From: Curtobacterium aurantiacum
GTDB lineage: Bacteria; Actinomycetota; Actinomycetes; Actinomycetales; Microbacteriaceae
NCBI RefSeq assembly: GCF_018598555.1
Contig: NZ_JAHEWN010000002.1
Span: 124,001-188,000, forward strand
Reading direction: 5' to 3'
DNA: 64,000 nt
The notes beneath the pieces are model-generated. The model was not told the origin of the DNA. It worked only from the letters and a program-made list of their open reading frames with translations, and searched no databases. The position numbers and the translations under genes are program-made. Every line of letters begins with the position of its first letter. Position 1 is the first letter of the stretch. Below, in pieces: positions 18,043-26,553 of the stretch.

Positions 18043-19443
18043 ATGACCGCCCCCGCGCCCCACGCCGTCGCCCCGCTCCGGGACGACCGGCGGATCGTGC
18101 TGGTGGTGGCGATCCTGGCGTCGTTCGTCGTCGGGCTCGACTCGAGCGTCGTGAACGTCGCACTCCCCGCGATCCGGCAGGAGCTCGGCGGCGGACTCGT
18201 CGTGCAGCAGTGGGTCGTCGACGCCTACCTCGTGACGCTCGGCTCGCTCATCCTGGTCGCCGGCAGCCTGTCCGACCTGTTCGGCCGGGTCCGGATCATC
18301 ACGTGGGGGCTCGTGGTCTTCGGCATCGCCTCGGTGGCGTGCGCGATCGCCCCGACCGGCGAGGTGCTCATCGTCGCCCGGGCGCTGCAGGGCGTGGGTG
18401 GGGCGCTCGTCATGCCGAGTGCGCTCGCCCTGATCGTGGCGGCGTTCCGCGGGGCGGCGCAGGCGAAGGCGATCGGGACCTGGACGGCGTGGTCGAGCGC
18501 CGCGACCATCGTCGGGCCCGTGGTCGGCGGGTTGGTGGTGGACGGCATCGGGTGGCGATGGATCTTCGTGCTGACCGCGGTGCCGATCGCCGTGACGATC
18601 CCGTTGGTCCTGCGCATCACGGGCGACGTGCACCCCGCCGTCCGCCCGCGCATCGACGTGGTCGGTGCCGTACTCGCCGTCGTCGGGGTCGGCGGTGTCG
18701 TGCTCGGGCTGATCGAGCAGGAGCGGCTCGGGTGGGGCACACCGGTGGTGGTCGCCGCGCTCGTCCTCGGTGCCGCAGCGCTCGCAGCGTTCGTGCCGTG
18801 GGAGCTGCGGGTGACGCGGACGACGGGGTCGCCGCTGGTGCCGCTCGAACTGTTCCGGGAGCGGAACTTCACGGTCGGCAACCTGGCGACGCTGTCCATC
18901 TACGGTGCGCTCGGCATGGTGTTCTTCGTCGTCACCCTGTTCCTGCAGGAGGTCTGGCGGTTCCCGGCCTGGCTCGCCGGCCTCGCGACGCTGCCCCCGA
19001 CGATCATGCTGCTCGCGCTCTCCACCGCCGTCGGAGCGTCCGCCGGTCGGTTCGGCCCGCGGTGGTTCATGGCCGCCGGGCCGGCGGTCGGTGCCGTCGG
19101 TGCGCTCCTGCTGCTGCTCGCCGGCGACGACCCGAACGGGTACTGGTGGTCGGTGTTCCCCGGGCTGGTGCTGATCGGCGTGGGCATCGCGCTGATGGTC
19201 ACGCCCCTGACGAGCGCGGTGCTCGGGTCGGTGCCGCAGTCCGAGGCCGGCGCTGGATCGGCCGTGAACAACGCGGTCGCGCGGATCGCCGGACTCGTCA
19301 CGGTGGCACTGGCCGGCGTGGTGCTCGGCGGCGAGGTCAGCGTCGACGGGCTGCACCGGGCCATGGTGGTGATGGCGCTCCTGTTGCTGGCCGGTGCCGT
19401 CGTCTGCGCCGTCGGAATCCGGAATACGTCCGCGCGGACGTAA
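18043..19443 (+). CDS. MFS drug exporter, DHA2 (14-span, EmrB/QacA) family
   Basis: A 466-residue polytopic protein with about 14 hydrophobic spans. The family signatures are ALPAIRQELGG, GSLSDLFGRVR (motif A), the VARALQGVGGALVMPSALALI block, and motif C-like GPVVGGLVVDGIGWRWIF. It would use the proton gradient to expel small toxic compounds. ATG 18043 is preferred; an in-frame GTG at 18025 would add six residues. No regulator gene adjoins it. Its TAA stop (19441-19443) lies within the palindrome at 19425-19442 and touches the first base of the clpB operator. Confidence 0.92.
   Translation: MTAPAPHAVAPLRDDRRIVLVVAILASFVVGLDSSVVNVALPAIRQELGGGLVVQQWVVDAYLVTLGSLILVAGSLSDLFGRVRIITWGLVVFGIASVACAIAPTGEVLIVARALQGVGGALVMPSALALIVAAFRGAAQAKAIGTWTAWSSAATIVGPVVGGLVVDGIGWRWIFVLTAVPIAVTIPLVLRITGDVHPAVRPRIDVVGAVLAVVGVGGVVLGLIEQERLGWGTPVVVAALVLGAAALAAFVPWELRVTRTTGSPLVPLELFRERNFTVGNLATLSIYGALGMVFFVVTLFLQEVWRFPAWLAGLATLPPTIMLLALSTAVGASAGRFGPRWFMAAGPAVGAVGALLLLLAGDDPNGYWWSVFPGLVLIGVGIALMVTPLTSAVLGSVPQSEAGAGSAVNNAVARIAGLVTVALAGVVLGGEVSVDGLHRAMVVMALLLLAGAVVCAVGIRNTSART
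19425..19442. promoter_or_regulatory. Perfect 18-bp palindrome at the MFS/clpB junction
   Basis: TACGTCCGCGCGGACGTA reads the same on both strands. It covers the last codons of the MFS gene and abuts the HspR operator. It could serve as a terminator stem for the MFS transcript or as a protein-binding site; sequence alone does not decide. Confidence 0.5.
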
Positions 19444-19465
19444 GTTGAGTGGAGTAGACTCAACT
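19443..19465. promoter_or_regulatory. HAIR operator for HspR in front of clpB
   Basis: AGTTGAGT (19443-19450) and ACTCAACT (19458-19465) are perfect inverted repeats separated by seven bases. This matches the known HAIR pattern CTTGAGT-N7-ACTCAAG except for the outer base pair, which changes symmetrically. A -10-like TAGACT lies inside it (19455-19460), so HspR binding would block RNA polymerase. clpB begins 31 bases further on. Confidence 0.88.
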
Positions 19466-19496
19466 ACAGGACCACCGCAACGAAAGGACGGAACGC

Positions 19497-21665
19497 ATGG
19501 CGAACCTCCAGGGCGCTCCTGACTCCCAAGAACGACAGAAGACCGCCCTCGAGCAGTACGGCATCGACCTCACGGCGATCGCCCGCAGCGGCAAGCTCGA
19601 CCCCGTGATCGGACGCGACTCCGAGATCCGGCGCGTCTCCCAGGTGCTCACGCGCCGCACCAAGAACAACCCCGTGCTCATCGGTGAGCCCGGCGTCGGC
19701 AAGACCGCCGTCGTCGAAGGGCTCGCGCAGCGCATCGTCGCCGGGGACGTCGCCGACTCCCTCAAGGACAAGCGGCTCATCTCGCTCGACATCTCCGCCC
19801 TGATCGCCGGCGCCAAGTACCGCGGCGAGTTCGAGGAGCGGCTCAAGTCCGTGCTCAAGGAGATCAACGACTCCGACGGCCAGGTCATCACCTTCATCGA
19901 CGAGCTGCACACCCTGATGGGCGCCGGTGGTGGCGAGGGGTCCGTCGCGGCGTCGAACATGCTCAAGCCGATGCTCGCCCGCGGTGAGCTCCGGCTGATC
20001 GGCGCGACGACCCTCGACGAGTACCGCGAGTACATCGAGAAGGACGCCGCGCTCGAGCGACGCTTCCAGCAGGTCTACGTGGGTGAGCCCAGCGTCGAGG
20101 ACGCCGTGGCGATCCTCCGCGGGCTCAAGGAGCGCTACGAGGCGCACCACAAGGTGACGATCAACGACTCCGCACTGGTCGCCGCCGCGAGTCTGTCGAA
20201 CCGGTACATCTCCGGCCGCCAGCTGCCCGACAAGGCCATCGACCTGATCGACGAGGCCGCGAGTCGGCTCCGCATGGAGATCGACTCGAGCCCGGTCGAG
20301 ATCGACGAGCTGAAGCGGAACGTCGACCGCCTGCGCGTCGAGGAGTTCGCGCTCAAGCAGGAGAAGGACGACGCTTCGAAGGCCCGCCTCGAGACCCTGC
20401 GCAACGAGCTGCACACGCGCGAGGAACGGCTGGCCGAGCTCGAGCAGCGCTGGCAGGCCGAGCGCGCGAGCCTGAACCGCATCGGTGAGCTCAAGCAGCA
20501 GTTGGACGACCTGAACATGCGGTCGCAGCGGGCCCAGCGCGAGGCCGACTACGAACTCGTCTCCCGGTTGGAGTACGGCGAGAAGCCCCGGATCGAGGCC
20601 GAGCTCGCCGCCGCCGAACAGGCCGAGAGTGCCGACCGGATGGTGAACGACAGCGTCACCGACGAGGACATCGCCGCCGTCATCGCGCAGTGGACGGGCA
20701 TCCCGCTCGGCCGACTGCTGCAGGGCGAGACCGAGAAGCTGCTGCACCTGGAGAGCGAACTCGGCCGCCGGATCATCGGGCAGCGCACCGCCGTGACGAC
20801 CGTTTCCGAGGCCGTCCGTCGTACCCGCGCCGGCATCTCCGACCCGGACCGTCCGACCGGTTCGTTCCTGTTCCTCGGCCCGACGGGCGTCGGCAAGACC
20901 GAGCTGGCCAAGGCGCTCGCCGAGTTCCTGTTCGACGACGAGAAGGCCCTCGTCCGCATCGACATGAGCGAGTACGGCGAGAAGCACTCCGTGGCTCGCC
21001 TGATCGGTGCCCCGCCCGGGTACGTCGGGTACGAGGCCGGTGGACAGCTGACCGAGGCCGTCCGCCGCCGCCCGTACTCGGTGATCCTGCTCGACGAGAT
21101 CGAGAAGGCGCACCCCGAGGTGTTCGACGTGCTGCTCCAGGTGCTCGACGACGGCCGCCTGACCGACGGCCAGGGGCGCACGGTCGACTTCCGGAACACG
21201 ATCCTCGTGCTGACGTCGAACCTCGGGTCGCAGTTCATGACGGACCTGTCCCTGAGCGACGTGCAACGGGAAGAGGCGGTCCGTGAGCTCGTGCAGCAGG
21301 CGTTCCGACCCGAGTTCATCAACCGGCTCGACGACATCGTGGTGTTCCAAGCCCTGACGGCCGACGACCTCGGGCAGATCGTGTCGCTCTACGTCGACCG
21401 GCTCGCCCGCCGCCTGACGGACCGTCGGCTCGAGCTCGCGGTCACGCCACAGGCACGCAGCTGGCTCGCGGAGCGCGGGTACGACCCGCTGTACGGCGCG
21501 CGGCCCCTTCGTCGTCTGATGCAGCGGCAGATCGACGACAAGCTGGCACGCGCGATCCTGTCGGGTGACGTCCGCGACGGCGACACCGTCCGCGTCGACG
21601 TCGCCGCGGACGGCGACGGCCTGACGGTCGAGCCCTTCGAGCTGGCCGAGATCGTCGAGGAGTAG
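19497..21665 (+). CDS. clpB: ClpB disaggregase lacking the N-terminal domain
   Basis: A 722-residue AAA+ protein starting at ATG 19497. It has both ATPase modules (Walker A GEPGVGKT and GPTGVGKT; Walker B ITFIDE and ILLDEIE), and between them the ClpB-specific coiled-coil middle domain (about residues 270-390). ClpB with DnaK rescues aggregated proteins after heat shock. Normal ClpB is about 860 residues; here the ~140-residue Clp_N domain is missing and the protein begins close to the internal-start form of E. coli ClpB (compare [20 protein letters not shown]). The HAIR operator directly upstream leaves no room for the missing domain. It lacks the ClpP-binding IGF loop, as expected for ClpB. 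Confidence 0.95.
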   Translation: MANLQGAPDSQERQKTALEQYGIDLTAIARSGKLDPVIGRDSEIRRVSQVLTRRTKNNPVLIGEPGVGKTAVVEGLAQRIVAGDVADSLKDKRLISLDISALIAGAKYRGEFEERLKSVLKEINDSDGQVITFIDELHTLMGAGGGEGSVAASNMLKPMLARGELRLIGATTLDEYREYIEKDAALERRFQQVYVGEPSVEDAVAILRGLKERYEAHHKVTINDSALVAAASLSNRYISGRQLPDKAIDLIDEAASRLRMEIDSSPVEIDELKRNVDRLRVEEFALKQEKDDASKARLETLRNELHTREERLAELEQRWQAERASLNRIGELKQQLDDLNMRSQRAQREADYELVSRLEYGEKPRIEAELAAAEQAESADRMVNDSVTDEDIAAVIAQWTGIPLGRLLQGETEKLLHLESELGRRIIGQRTAVTTVSEAVRRTRAGISDPDRPTGSFLFLGPTGVGKTELAKALAEFLFDDEKALVRIDMSEYGEKHSVARLIGAPPGYVGYEAGGQLTEAVRRRPYSVILLDEIEKAHPEVFDVLLQVLDDGRLTDGQGRTVDFRNTILVLTSNLGSQFMTDLSLSDVQREEAVRELVQQAFRPEFINRLDDIVVFQALTADDLGQIVSLYVDRLARRLTDRRLELAVTPQARSWLAERGYDPLYGARPLRRLMQRQIDDKLARAILSGDVRDGDTVRVDVAADGDGLTVEPFELAEIVEE

Positions 21666-21673
21666 CCCACCAA

Positions 21674-21726
21674 GACGAACGGGAGGCCCGTCGCCGGTTC
21701 CTGGGACCGGTGATGGGCCCGTCGTC
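21674..21726. repeat. Dispersed palindrome family A, degenerate copy 1 (clpB 3' end)
   Basis: An imperfect inverted repeat containing GGGAGGCCCGTCGCCGG and CCGGTGATGGGCCCGTC. It is related to the 44-bp elements at 35479, 44863 and 61721. It lies 8 bases past the clpB stop and may act as its terminator. Confidence 0.6.
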
Positions 21727-21739
21727 TAGCGTCCAGGGC

Positions 21740-22294
21740 ATGCCAGAGATCCGCGCGATCCGCCGCCTCACCGACGCCGTCGAGCACGCGAGCGTGCTCG
21801 ACAAGGCCGTCGACATCGACCGTGCCGTCGTGAACGCCCTCGCGAAGCCGAAGGCCCTGCGCCAGCTGCTCCACGGTGTGCCGTTCGGCCACCCGATCCA
21901 CCCGCTCATGGTCCAGGTGCCGCTCGGCGCCTGGATCTCCGCCGCGGTGCTCGACCTGCTCGGCGGGAAGGGCAACGCGAAGGCCGCCAAGACCCTGGTC
22001 GGCGTCGGGGTCGTCTCCGCGGGCAGCGCCTCGGTCGCCGGGTACGTCGACTGGTCCGAGCTGAACCGCGAGCAGCTCCGCACCGGATGGGTGCACCAGG
22101 CCGTGAACTGGACCGGCCTGTCGCTGTACGGCCTGTCGTGGCTGCAGCGGAAGCGGGGCAACCACGGCGCCGGCAAACTGCTCGGCTTCGCGGGTCTCGC
22201 CGTCGTCAGTGTCGGCGGCTACCTCGGCGGGCACCTGTCCTACCGCCAGCGCGCCGGCGTGAGCGACCACGGCGAGGTCCCGTACGACGCCTGA
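21740..22294 (+). CDS. DUF2231 membrane protein
   Basis: A 184-residue protein starting at ATG 21740. The family signature HPIHPLMVQVPLGAWISAAV lies near residues 52-71 and is followed by three or four hydrophobic segments (for example ISAAVLDLL, VGVGVVSAGSASVAGYVDW, LLGFAGLAVVSVGGYLGGHL). DUF2231 proteins are predicted inner-membrane proteins of unknown function, often beside redox or haem genes. It stands between clpB and the two-component operon on the same strand, with 45 bases to the next gene. Confidence 0.85.
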   Translation: MPEIRAIRRLTDAVEHASVLDKAVDIDRAVVNALAKPKALRQLLHGVPFGHPIHPLMVQVPLGAWISAAVLDLLGGKGNAKAAKTLVGVGVVSAGSASVAGYVDWSELNREQLRTGWVHQAVNWTGLSLYGLSWLQRKRGNHGAGKLLGFAGLAVVSVGGYLGGHLSYRQRAGVSDHGEVPYDA

Positions 22295-22339
22295 CCCCGC
22301 TCACAGCCTGCACAGAGGTACGTCACGTGTGATGTATCG

Positions 22340-22993
22340 ATGCGCGTACTCGTGGTGGACGACGAACGGTCCCTCGCCGACCTCATCGCGACGGGCCTGA
22401 CCCGTCAGGACATGGCGGTCGACGTCGCCCACCGCGGCGACGACGCCGACGAACTGCTCTGCGTGAACGACTACGACGTGGTCGTGCTGGACCGCGACGT
22501 GCCGGGTCTGCACGGCGACGAGGTCGCTCGGCGGCTCAACGCCCGTGGTGCGATGACACGGATCCTGATGCTGACGGCGGCGACGACCCTGGCGGATCGG
22601 GTCCACGGACTCGAACTCGGTGCGGACGACTACCTGACGAAGCCGTTCGAGTACCCCGAGCTCGTCGCCCGGGTCCGCGCCCTCGGCCGACGGAGTGTCG
22701 CGCCCGTCGCTCCTGTGCTCGAACGCGCGGGGCTCGTCGTCGACACGAACCGCCGGATGGCCATGCGCGACGGGCGGCCGCTCGACCTCACGTCGAAGGA
22801 GCTCGGGGTGCTCGAAGCACTGCTCCGCGCCGACGGCCGCGTCGTGCCGGCCGAGGAGCTGCTCGAGAAGGTCTGGGACATGAACGTCGACCCGTTCACC
22901 GCGGCGGTCCGTGTCACGATGTCGAAGCTCCGGCGGAAGCTCGGGTGCCCCGACCCGATCCGGACGGTGCCCGGGCAGGGCTACGCGCTGTGA
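22340..22993 (+). CDS. OmpR-family response regulator
   Basis: A 217-residue regulator with a receiver domain (VLVVDDERSLAD; phosphoacceptor Asp51 in VVLDRD; conserved Lys in YLTKPFEYPEL) and a winged-helix DNA-binding domain (LDLTSKELGVLEALLRADG and VRVTMSKLRRKLG). It begins at ATG 22340 without a clear Shine-Dalgarno; a TGTGAT -10-like hexamer sits at -12 to -7, so the mRNA may be leaderless. The stop overlaps the kinase start (GTGA). It is first in an operon with kinase, lipoprotein and efflux genes, which it probably controls. Confidence 0.94.
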   Translation: MRVLVVDDERSLADLIATGLTRQDMAVDVAHRGDDADELLCVNDYDVVVLDRDVPGLHGDEVARRLNARGAMTRILMLTAATTLADRVHGLELGADDYLTKPFEYPELVARVRALGRRSVAPVAPVLERAGLVVDTNRRMAMRDGRPLDLTSKELGVLEALLRADGRVVPAEELLEKVWDMNVDPFTAAVRVTMSKLRRKLGCPDPIRTVPGQGYAL

Positions 22994-24153
22994 GCAGGTG
23001 GTCGCGCGGCTGGAGCATCCGGACCCGGACCGCCGTCACCTTCGCCGTCGCCGCGATGGCGCTGGCGACCGGGGTCGTCGTGTTCAGCAACGTGATGTCG
23101 CTGGCGGGTGTCGGTGCCGGCCTCGACAACGCAGCGGTCCGGCGGGCCGTCCCCTCGGAGGGCGGTGCCTCGGCCGTACCCCGGCCCGTCGCACCGGACA
23201 GCGGTGCACCGGGCGACGGCACGGCCGTGGCGGTGATCCAGCTCGTCGCGGCGCAGCAGTGGCAGTGGTCGGCGGTCGGGATCGGCGGCGCAGGGCTGGC
23301 AGCCGGGGGCATCGGGTGGCTCGTCAGCCGTCGGGTGCTCCGACCGATCGACCGGATCACGGCGACCGCGAACCGGATCTCGGCCTCGAACCTGCACGAG
23401 CGGATCGCGCTCGACGGCCCCGACGACGAACTCCGGCGACTCGCACGCACCGTCGACGATCTGCTGGAGCGGCTCGAGACCGCCTTCGAGAGTCAGCGGC
23501 GGTTCGTCGCGCAGGCGTCGCACGAACTCCGCACCCCGCTCGCCGTGCAGCGCGCCGCCGTGCAGATCGGGCTGCACGACGACGCCGACCGGCAGGACGT
23601 CCGGGCCGTCCGCGAGGAACTGCTCGAGCAGAACCGGCGGACCGAACGGCTGGTCGAGTCGCTGCTCGTGCTCGCCGAGGCGGATCGCGGGTTGGCGGGC
23701 ACGACGCGGACCGTCGATCTCGTGGAGGTGACCGACGCGCTGACGGCGGCGGTGTCCGTGACGGCGGCCGAGGCGGAGGTGACCGTGACCCACGAGCGCC
23801 GCGCCGGGCCTGGCGGTCTGGTCGTCACGGGAGAACCGACGCTGCTGCGCCAGCTGCTCGGCAACCTGGTCGGCAACGCCGTCGAGTACAACGAACCCGG
23901 CGGGTTCGTCCGCGTCACCACGTCGGCTGACGGGTTCGTCGTCGAGAACTCGGGGCCGATCGTGCCGGCGGGGGACGCGCCCCTGCTGGTCGAGCCGTTC
24001 CGCCGCGGCGCGTCCGCCACCGGTGCGGGGCGGCACAGCGGGCTCGGGCTGTCCATCGTCGCCGCGATCGTGCAGGCGCACGGATGGCGGATGATGATCA
24101 CGGCGCGGCCGGTCGGCGGACTCGTCGTCCGCGTGGGTGTTTCGTCGGTGTGA
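22990..24153 (+). CDS. Sensor histidine kinase
   Basis: A 387-residue kinase starting at GTG 22990 inside the regulator's stop codon. Two membrane spans (about residues 17-38 and 95-117) enclose a short, Ala/Pro-rich extracellular loop of about 50 residues. A HAMP linker, the HisKA phosphoacceptor His178 in QASHELRTPL and an ATPase domain (N-box GNLVGNAVEYNE, then a G-box SGLGLSIVAA) follow. A loop this small suggests sensing of the membrane or of partner proteins rather than a bulky ligand. It phosphorylates the regulator encoded just upstream. Confidence 0.94.
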   Translation: MSRWSRGWSIRTRTAVTFAVAAMALATGVVVFSNVMSLAGVGAGLDNAAVRRAVPSEGGASAVPRPVAPDSGAPGDGTAVAVIQLVAAQQWQWSAVGIGGAGLAAGGIGWLVSRRVLRPIDRITATANRISASNLHERIALDGPDDELRRLARTVDDLLERLETAFESQRRFVAQASHELRTPLAVQRAAVQIGLHDDADRQDVRAVREELLEQNRRTERLVESLLVLAEADRGLAGTTRTVDLVEVTDALTAAVSVTAAEAEVTVTHERRAGPGGLVVTGEPTLLRQLLGNLVGNAVEYNEPGGFVRVTTSADGFVVENSGPIVPAGDAPLLVEPFRRGASATGAGRHSGLGLSIVAAIVQAHGWRMMITARPVGGLVVRVGVSSV

Positions 24154-24200
24154 CCCGGCGGGCACGCGGCCCGAAACAGTCGGTGCGCTGTCCTGGGGAC

Positions 24201-24749
24201 ATGGACATCACGAAGACCATCCGACGGAACCGATCCCTGCTCGCCGTGGCCACCGCGGTCGTGCTCCTGCCCGCCGTGCTCACGGGGTGCTCGAGCGGTG
24301 GTCCGGGTGGCGGACCCACCGACACGACCGGCACCGCGGCGGCCGGCGTCACACTCGCCGAGTGCATGCGCGACCGCGGGTACGACATGCCGGATCCCGG
24401 GAACGGCGGGCCCACCGTGCAGCTGAGCGCGCCGGACGGCGTCGACGAGGAGCAGTACCGCGATGACCTGACGGGGTGTCTCGACGACACCGCGGGAGCG
24501 GGGGAAGCGGATGCTGCGAAGCCCGCGCCCGGGATGGCCGGGAAGGCACTCGAGGCCGCCGCCTGCATCCGGGAGCACGGGTTCTCCGACTACCCGGACG
24601 ACGAGGAGGGCTGGATCGCCTACCAGCCCGAGGACGAGGCCGCCTTCGACGAGGTCGCCCGGTCCTGCGACGACCGGGTGTTCGGCTCGAGCGGCCAGGG
24701 CTCGAGCGGCCAGGGCTCGGGCTCGAGTGGAGAGGACGCTGACTCGTGA
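24201..24749 (+). CDS. Lipoprotein with paired Cys-x-R-xx-G motifs, efflux-operon partner
   Basis: A 182-residue lipoprotein starting at ATG 24201; the lipobox is LPAVLTGC. The mature part has two similar halves: ECMRDRGYDMPDP...GCLDD and ACIREHGFSDYPD...SCDD, each with a pair of cysteines that could form a disulfide. It ends in a Gly/Ser-rich low-complexity tail (GSSGQ repeats). Related lipoproteins often sit next to MacB-type exporters in actinobacteria, but their role is not established. It overlaps the next gene by four bases (GTGA), so translation is coupled with the exporter. Confidence 0.8.
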   Translation: MDITKTIRRNRSLLAVATAVVLLPAVLTGCSSGGPGGGPTDTTGTAAAGVTLAECMRDRGYDMPDPGNGGPTVQLSAPDGVDEEQYRDDLTGCLDDTAGAGEADAAKPAPGMAGKALEAAACIREHGFSDYPDDEEGWIAYQPEDEAAFDEVARSCDDRVFGSSGQGSSGQGSGSSGEDADS

Positions 24750-25867
24750 CGACGAGTGTGCGGCGACGGGCGGTCCTCGCGGCCGTGACCGTGCTGACCG
24801 TGATCGCCGTCGGCACCGGTGTCTGGGCGGTCGTCGGTGTGTCGACCGGCGCCCCGGCCTCGGCGGACGCCGGCGCCGGTGCGTCCCCGGCGACGACGGC
24901 CACGGCGACCGTGACCGAGGGCGACCTCGTCGACTCGAAGGTCTTCGCGGGGACACTCGGGTACGGGGCGGCTGTCGGGGTGCCCGGCGCCGCGACCGGC
25001 ACGCTCACCTGGCTGCCGCGGCCCGGTGCCGTGATCGAGCGTGACGGCTCCCTGTACGCGGTGGACGAGCGTGCCGTGCGCTCGATGTACGGCACGGTGC
25101 CGCTGTGGCGCACGCTCGAGCGCGGGCGGACGGGCACCGACGTGCGGCAGCTCAACGAGAACCTGGCAGCGCTCGGGTACGACGTCGCCGTCGACGATGC
25201 GTTCGGACCACGGACGGAGCGCGCCGTGCGGCAGTGGCAGGTGGACCGCGGGCACGAGACCACCGGGGTGCTGACGGCCGACGACGTCGTCTTCGTGGAC
25301 GGCCCGGTTCGGGTGGCGGCGGTCGACGGACGGCTCGGGCAGACGGTCGGGGGCGGCGCGGGTGCGTCGGCCGGTGCGGCCGGGCAGCCGGCCGGCTCCG
25401 GCACGGGGGCGGCCGAGGACGTGCTGCAGGTCACGAGCACGAAGCGGATCGTGCGCGTCACGGTGTCCCAGCGCGACGCGGAACGACTGTCGGTCGGCAC
25501 GGTGGTGGACGTGCGGGTCAACGGTGCGGGGGCATCGATGGTCGGCGAGGTCCTCGACGTGCAACCGGACACGGAGGACGACGGCGGCACGAAGGCCGAC
25601 GTGTCGATCGGGTTCGAGGCGGGTGACCGGAGGCTGCCGGCGGCCGCGTCCGCGCAGGTGGACGCGAAGGGCGCCACCGAGCGGCACGTGCTCTCCGTCC
25701 CGGTCGCCGCACTCGTCGCCGGGGCCCGCGGGACCTACGCGGTCGACGTGGTGCAGCGCGACGGCACCACGAAGCGCGTTCGGGTCGAGCCCGGCTTCAC
25801 GGCTGACGGCCGGGTGGCGATCACCGGTGCCGTCGCGGCGGGCGACCGGGTGGTGGTTCCCCGATGA
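24746..25867 (+). CDS. Efflux periplasmic-adaptor-like protein with peptidoglycan-binding domain
   Basis: A 373-residue protein starting at GTG 24746. It has an N-terminal membrane anchor (about residues 8-30), then a PG_binding_1 domain (TGTDVRQLNENLAALGYDVAV...FGPRTERAVRQWQ), then HlyD-like beta-barrel segments (VDVRVNGAGASMVGEVLDV). In Gram-positive MacAB-type systems this adaptor links the permease to the wall and the substrate. It overlaps the ATPase gene by ATGA. The insertion of a peptidoglycan-binding fold within an adaptor is typical for actinobacteria. Confidence 0.88.
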   Translation: MTTSVRRRAVLAAVTVLTVIAVGTGVWAVVGVSTGAPASADAGAGASPATTATATVTEGDLVDSKVFAGTLGYGAAVGVPGAATGTLTWLPRPGAVIERDGSLYAVDERAVRSMYGTVPLWRTLERGRTGTDVRQLNENLAALGYDVAVDDAFGPRTERAVRQWQVDRGHETTGVLTADDVVFVDGPVRVAAVDGRLGQTVGGGAGASAGAAGQPAGSGTGAAEDVLQVTSTKRIVRVTVSQRDAERLSVGTVVDVRVNGAGASMVGEVLDVQPDTEDDGGTKADVSIGFEAGDRRLPAAASAQVDAKGATERHVLSVPVAALVAGARGTYAVDVVQRDGTTKRVRVEPGFTADGRVAITGAVAAGDRVVVPR

Positions 25868-26553
25868 CCGCGGAGACCGGTGCCGATGCCGTGCTCTCGC
25901 TCCACGAGGTGACGAAGGTCCACGGCGACGTCCACGCCCTGCGCGGGGTGTCGCTCGAGGTCGGCGCCGGGGAACTCGTCGCCGTCGTCGGACCGTCGGG
26001 CTCGGGCAAGTCGACGATGCTCAACGTGATCGGCACGCTCGACCGGCCGACCTCGGGCACCGTCACGATCGCGGGCAACGACGTCGCCGCGATGTCGGAC
26101 GACGCGCTCTCGCAGCTCCGGGCCGACCACATCGGCTTCGTCTTCCAGCACTTCCACCTGCAGGCCGGTGCGACCGCGCTCGAGAACGTCGCCGACGGCC
26201 TGCTGTACACGGGTGTGGCGCGACGCGAGCGGCACCGGCGCGCGGTCCATGCGCTCACGAGCGTCGGGCTCGGTGAACGCGCCGACCACCGGCCGCACGA
26301 GCTGTCGGGCGGCGAGAAGCAACGGGTCGCCATCGCCCGAGCGATCGTCGGGGACCCCACGATCCTGCTCGCCGACGAGCCGACCGGGGCACTCGACACG
26401 GTGTCCGGCGCCGCGGTCGTGGAACTCCTGCGGGAGCGCAACGCAGCGGGCACGACGGTGGTCGTCATCACGCACGACCTGGACCTCGCCGCGTCGCTGC
26501 CCCGCCAGGTCCGGATGCGGGACGGCCGGATCGAGCACGAGGGCGCCCGGTGA
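25864..26553 (+). CDS. MacB/LolD-type ABC transporter ATPase
   Basis: A 229-residue ATPase with Walker A GPSGSGKSTMLN, Q-loop FVFQHFHL, signature LSGGEKQRVAIARAI, Walker B ILLADEPTGALD and the H-switch VITHD. It energises the MacB-like permease encoded next (overlap GTGA). The family works by mechanotransmission, exporting peptides, antibiotics or lipoproteins. Confidence 0.95.
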   Translation: MTAETGADAVLSLHEVTKVHGDVHALRGVSLEVGAGELVAVVGPSGSGKSTMLNVIGTLDRPTSGTVTIAGNDVAAMSDDALSQLRADHIGFVFQHFHLQAGATALENVADGLLYTGVARRERHRRAVHALTSVGLGERADHRPHELSGGEKQRVAIARAIVGDPTILLADEPTGALDTVSGAAVVELLRERNAAGTTVVVITHDLDLAASLPRQVRMRDGRIEHEGAR

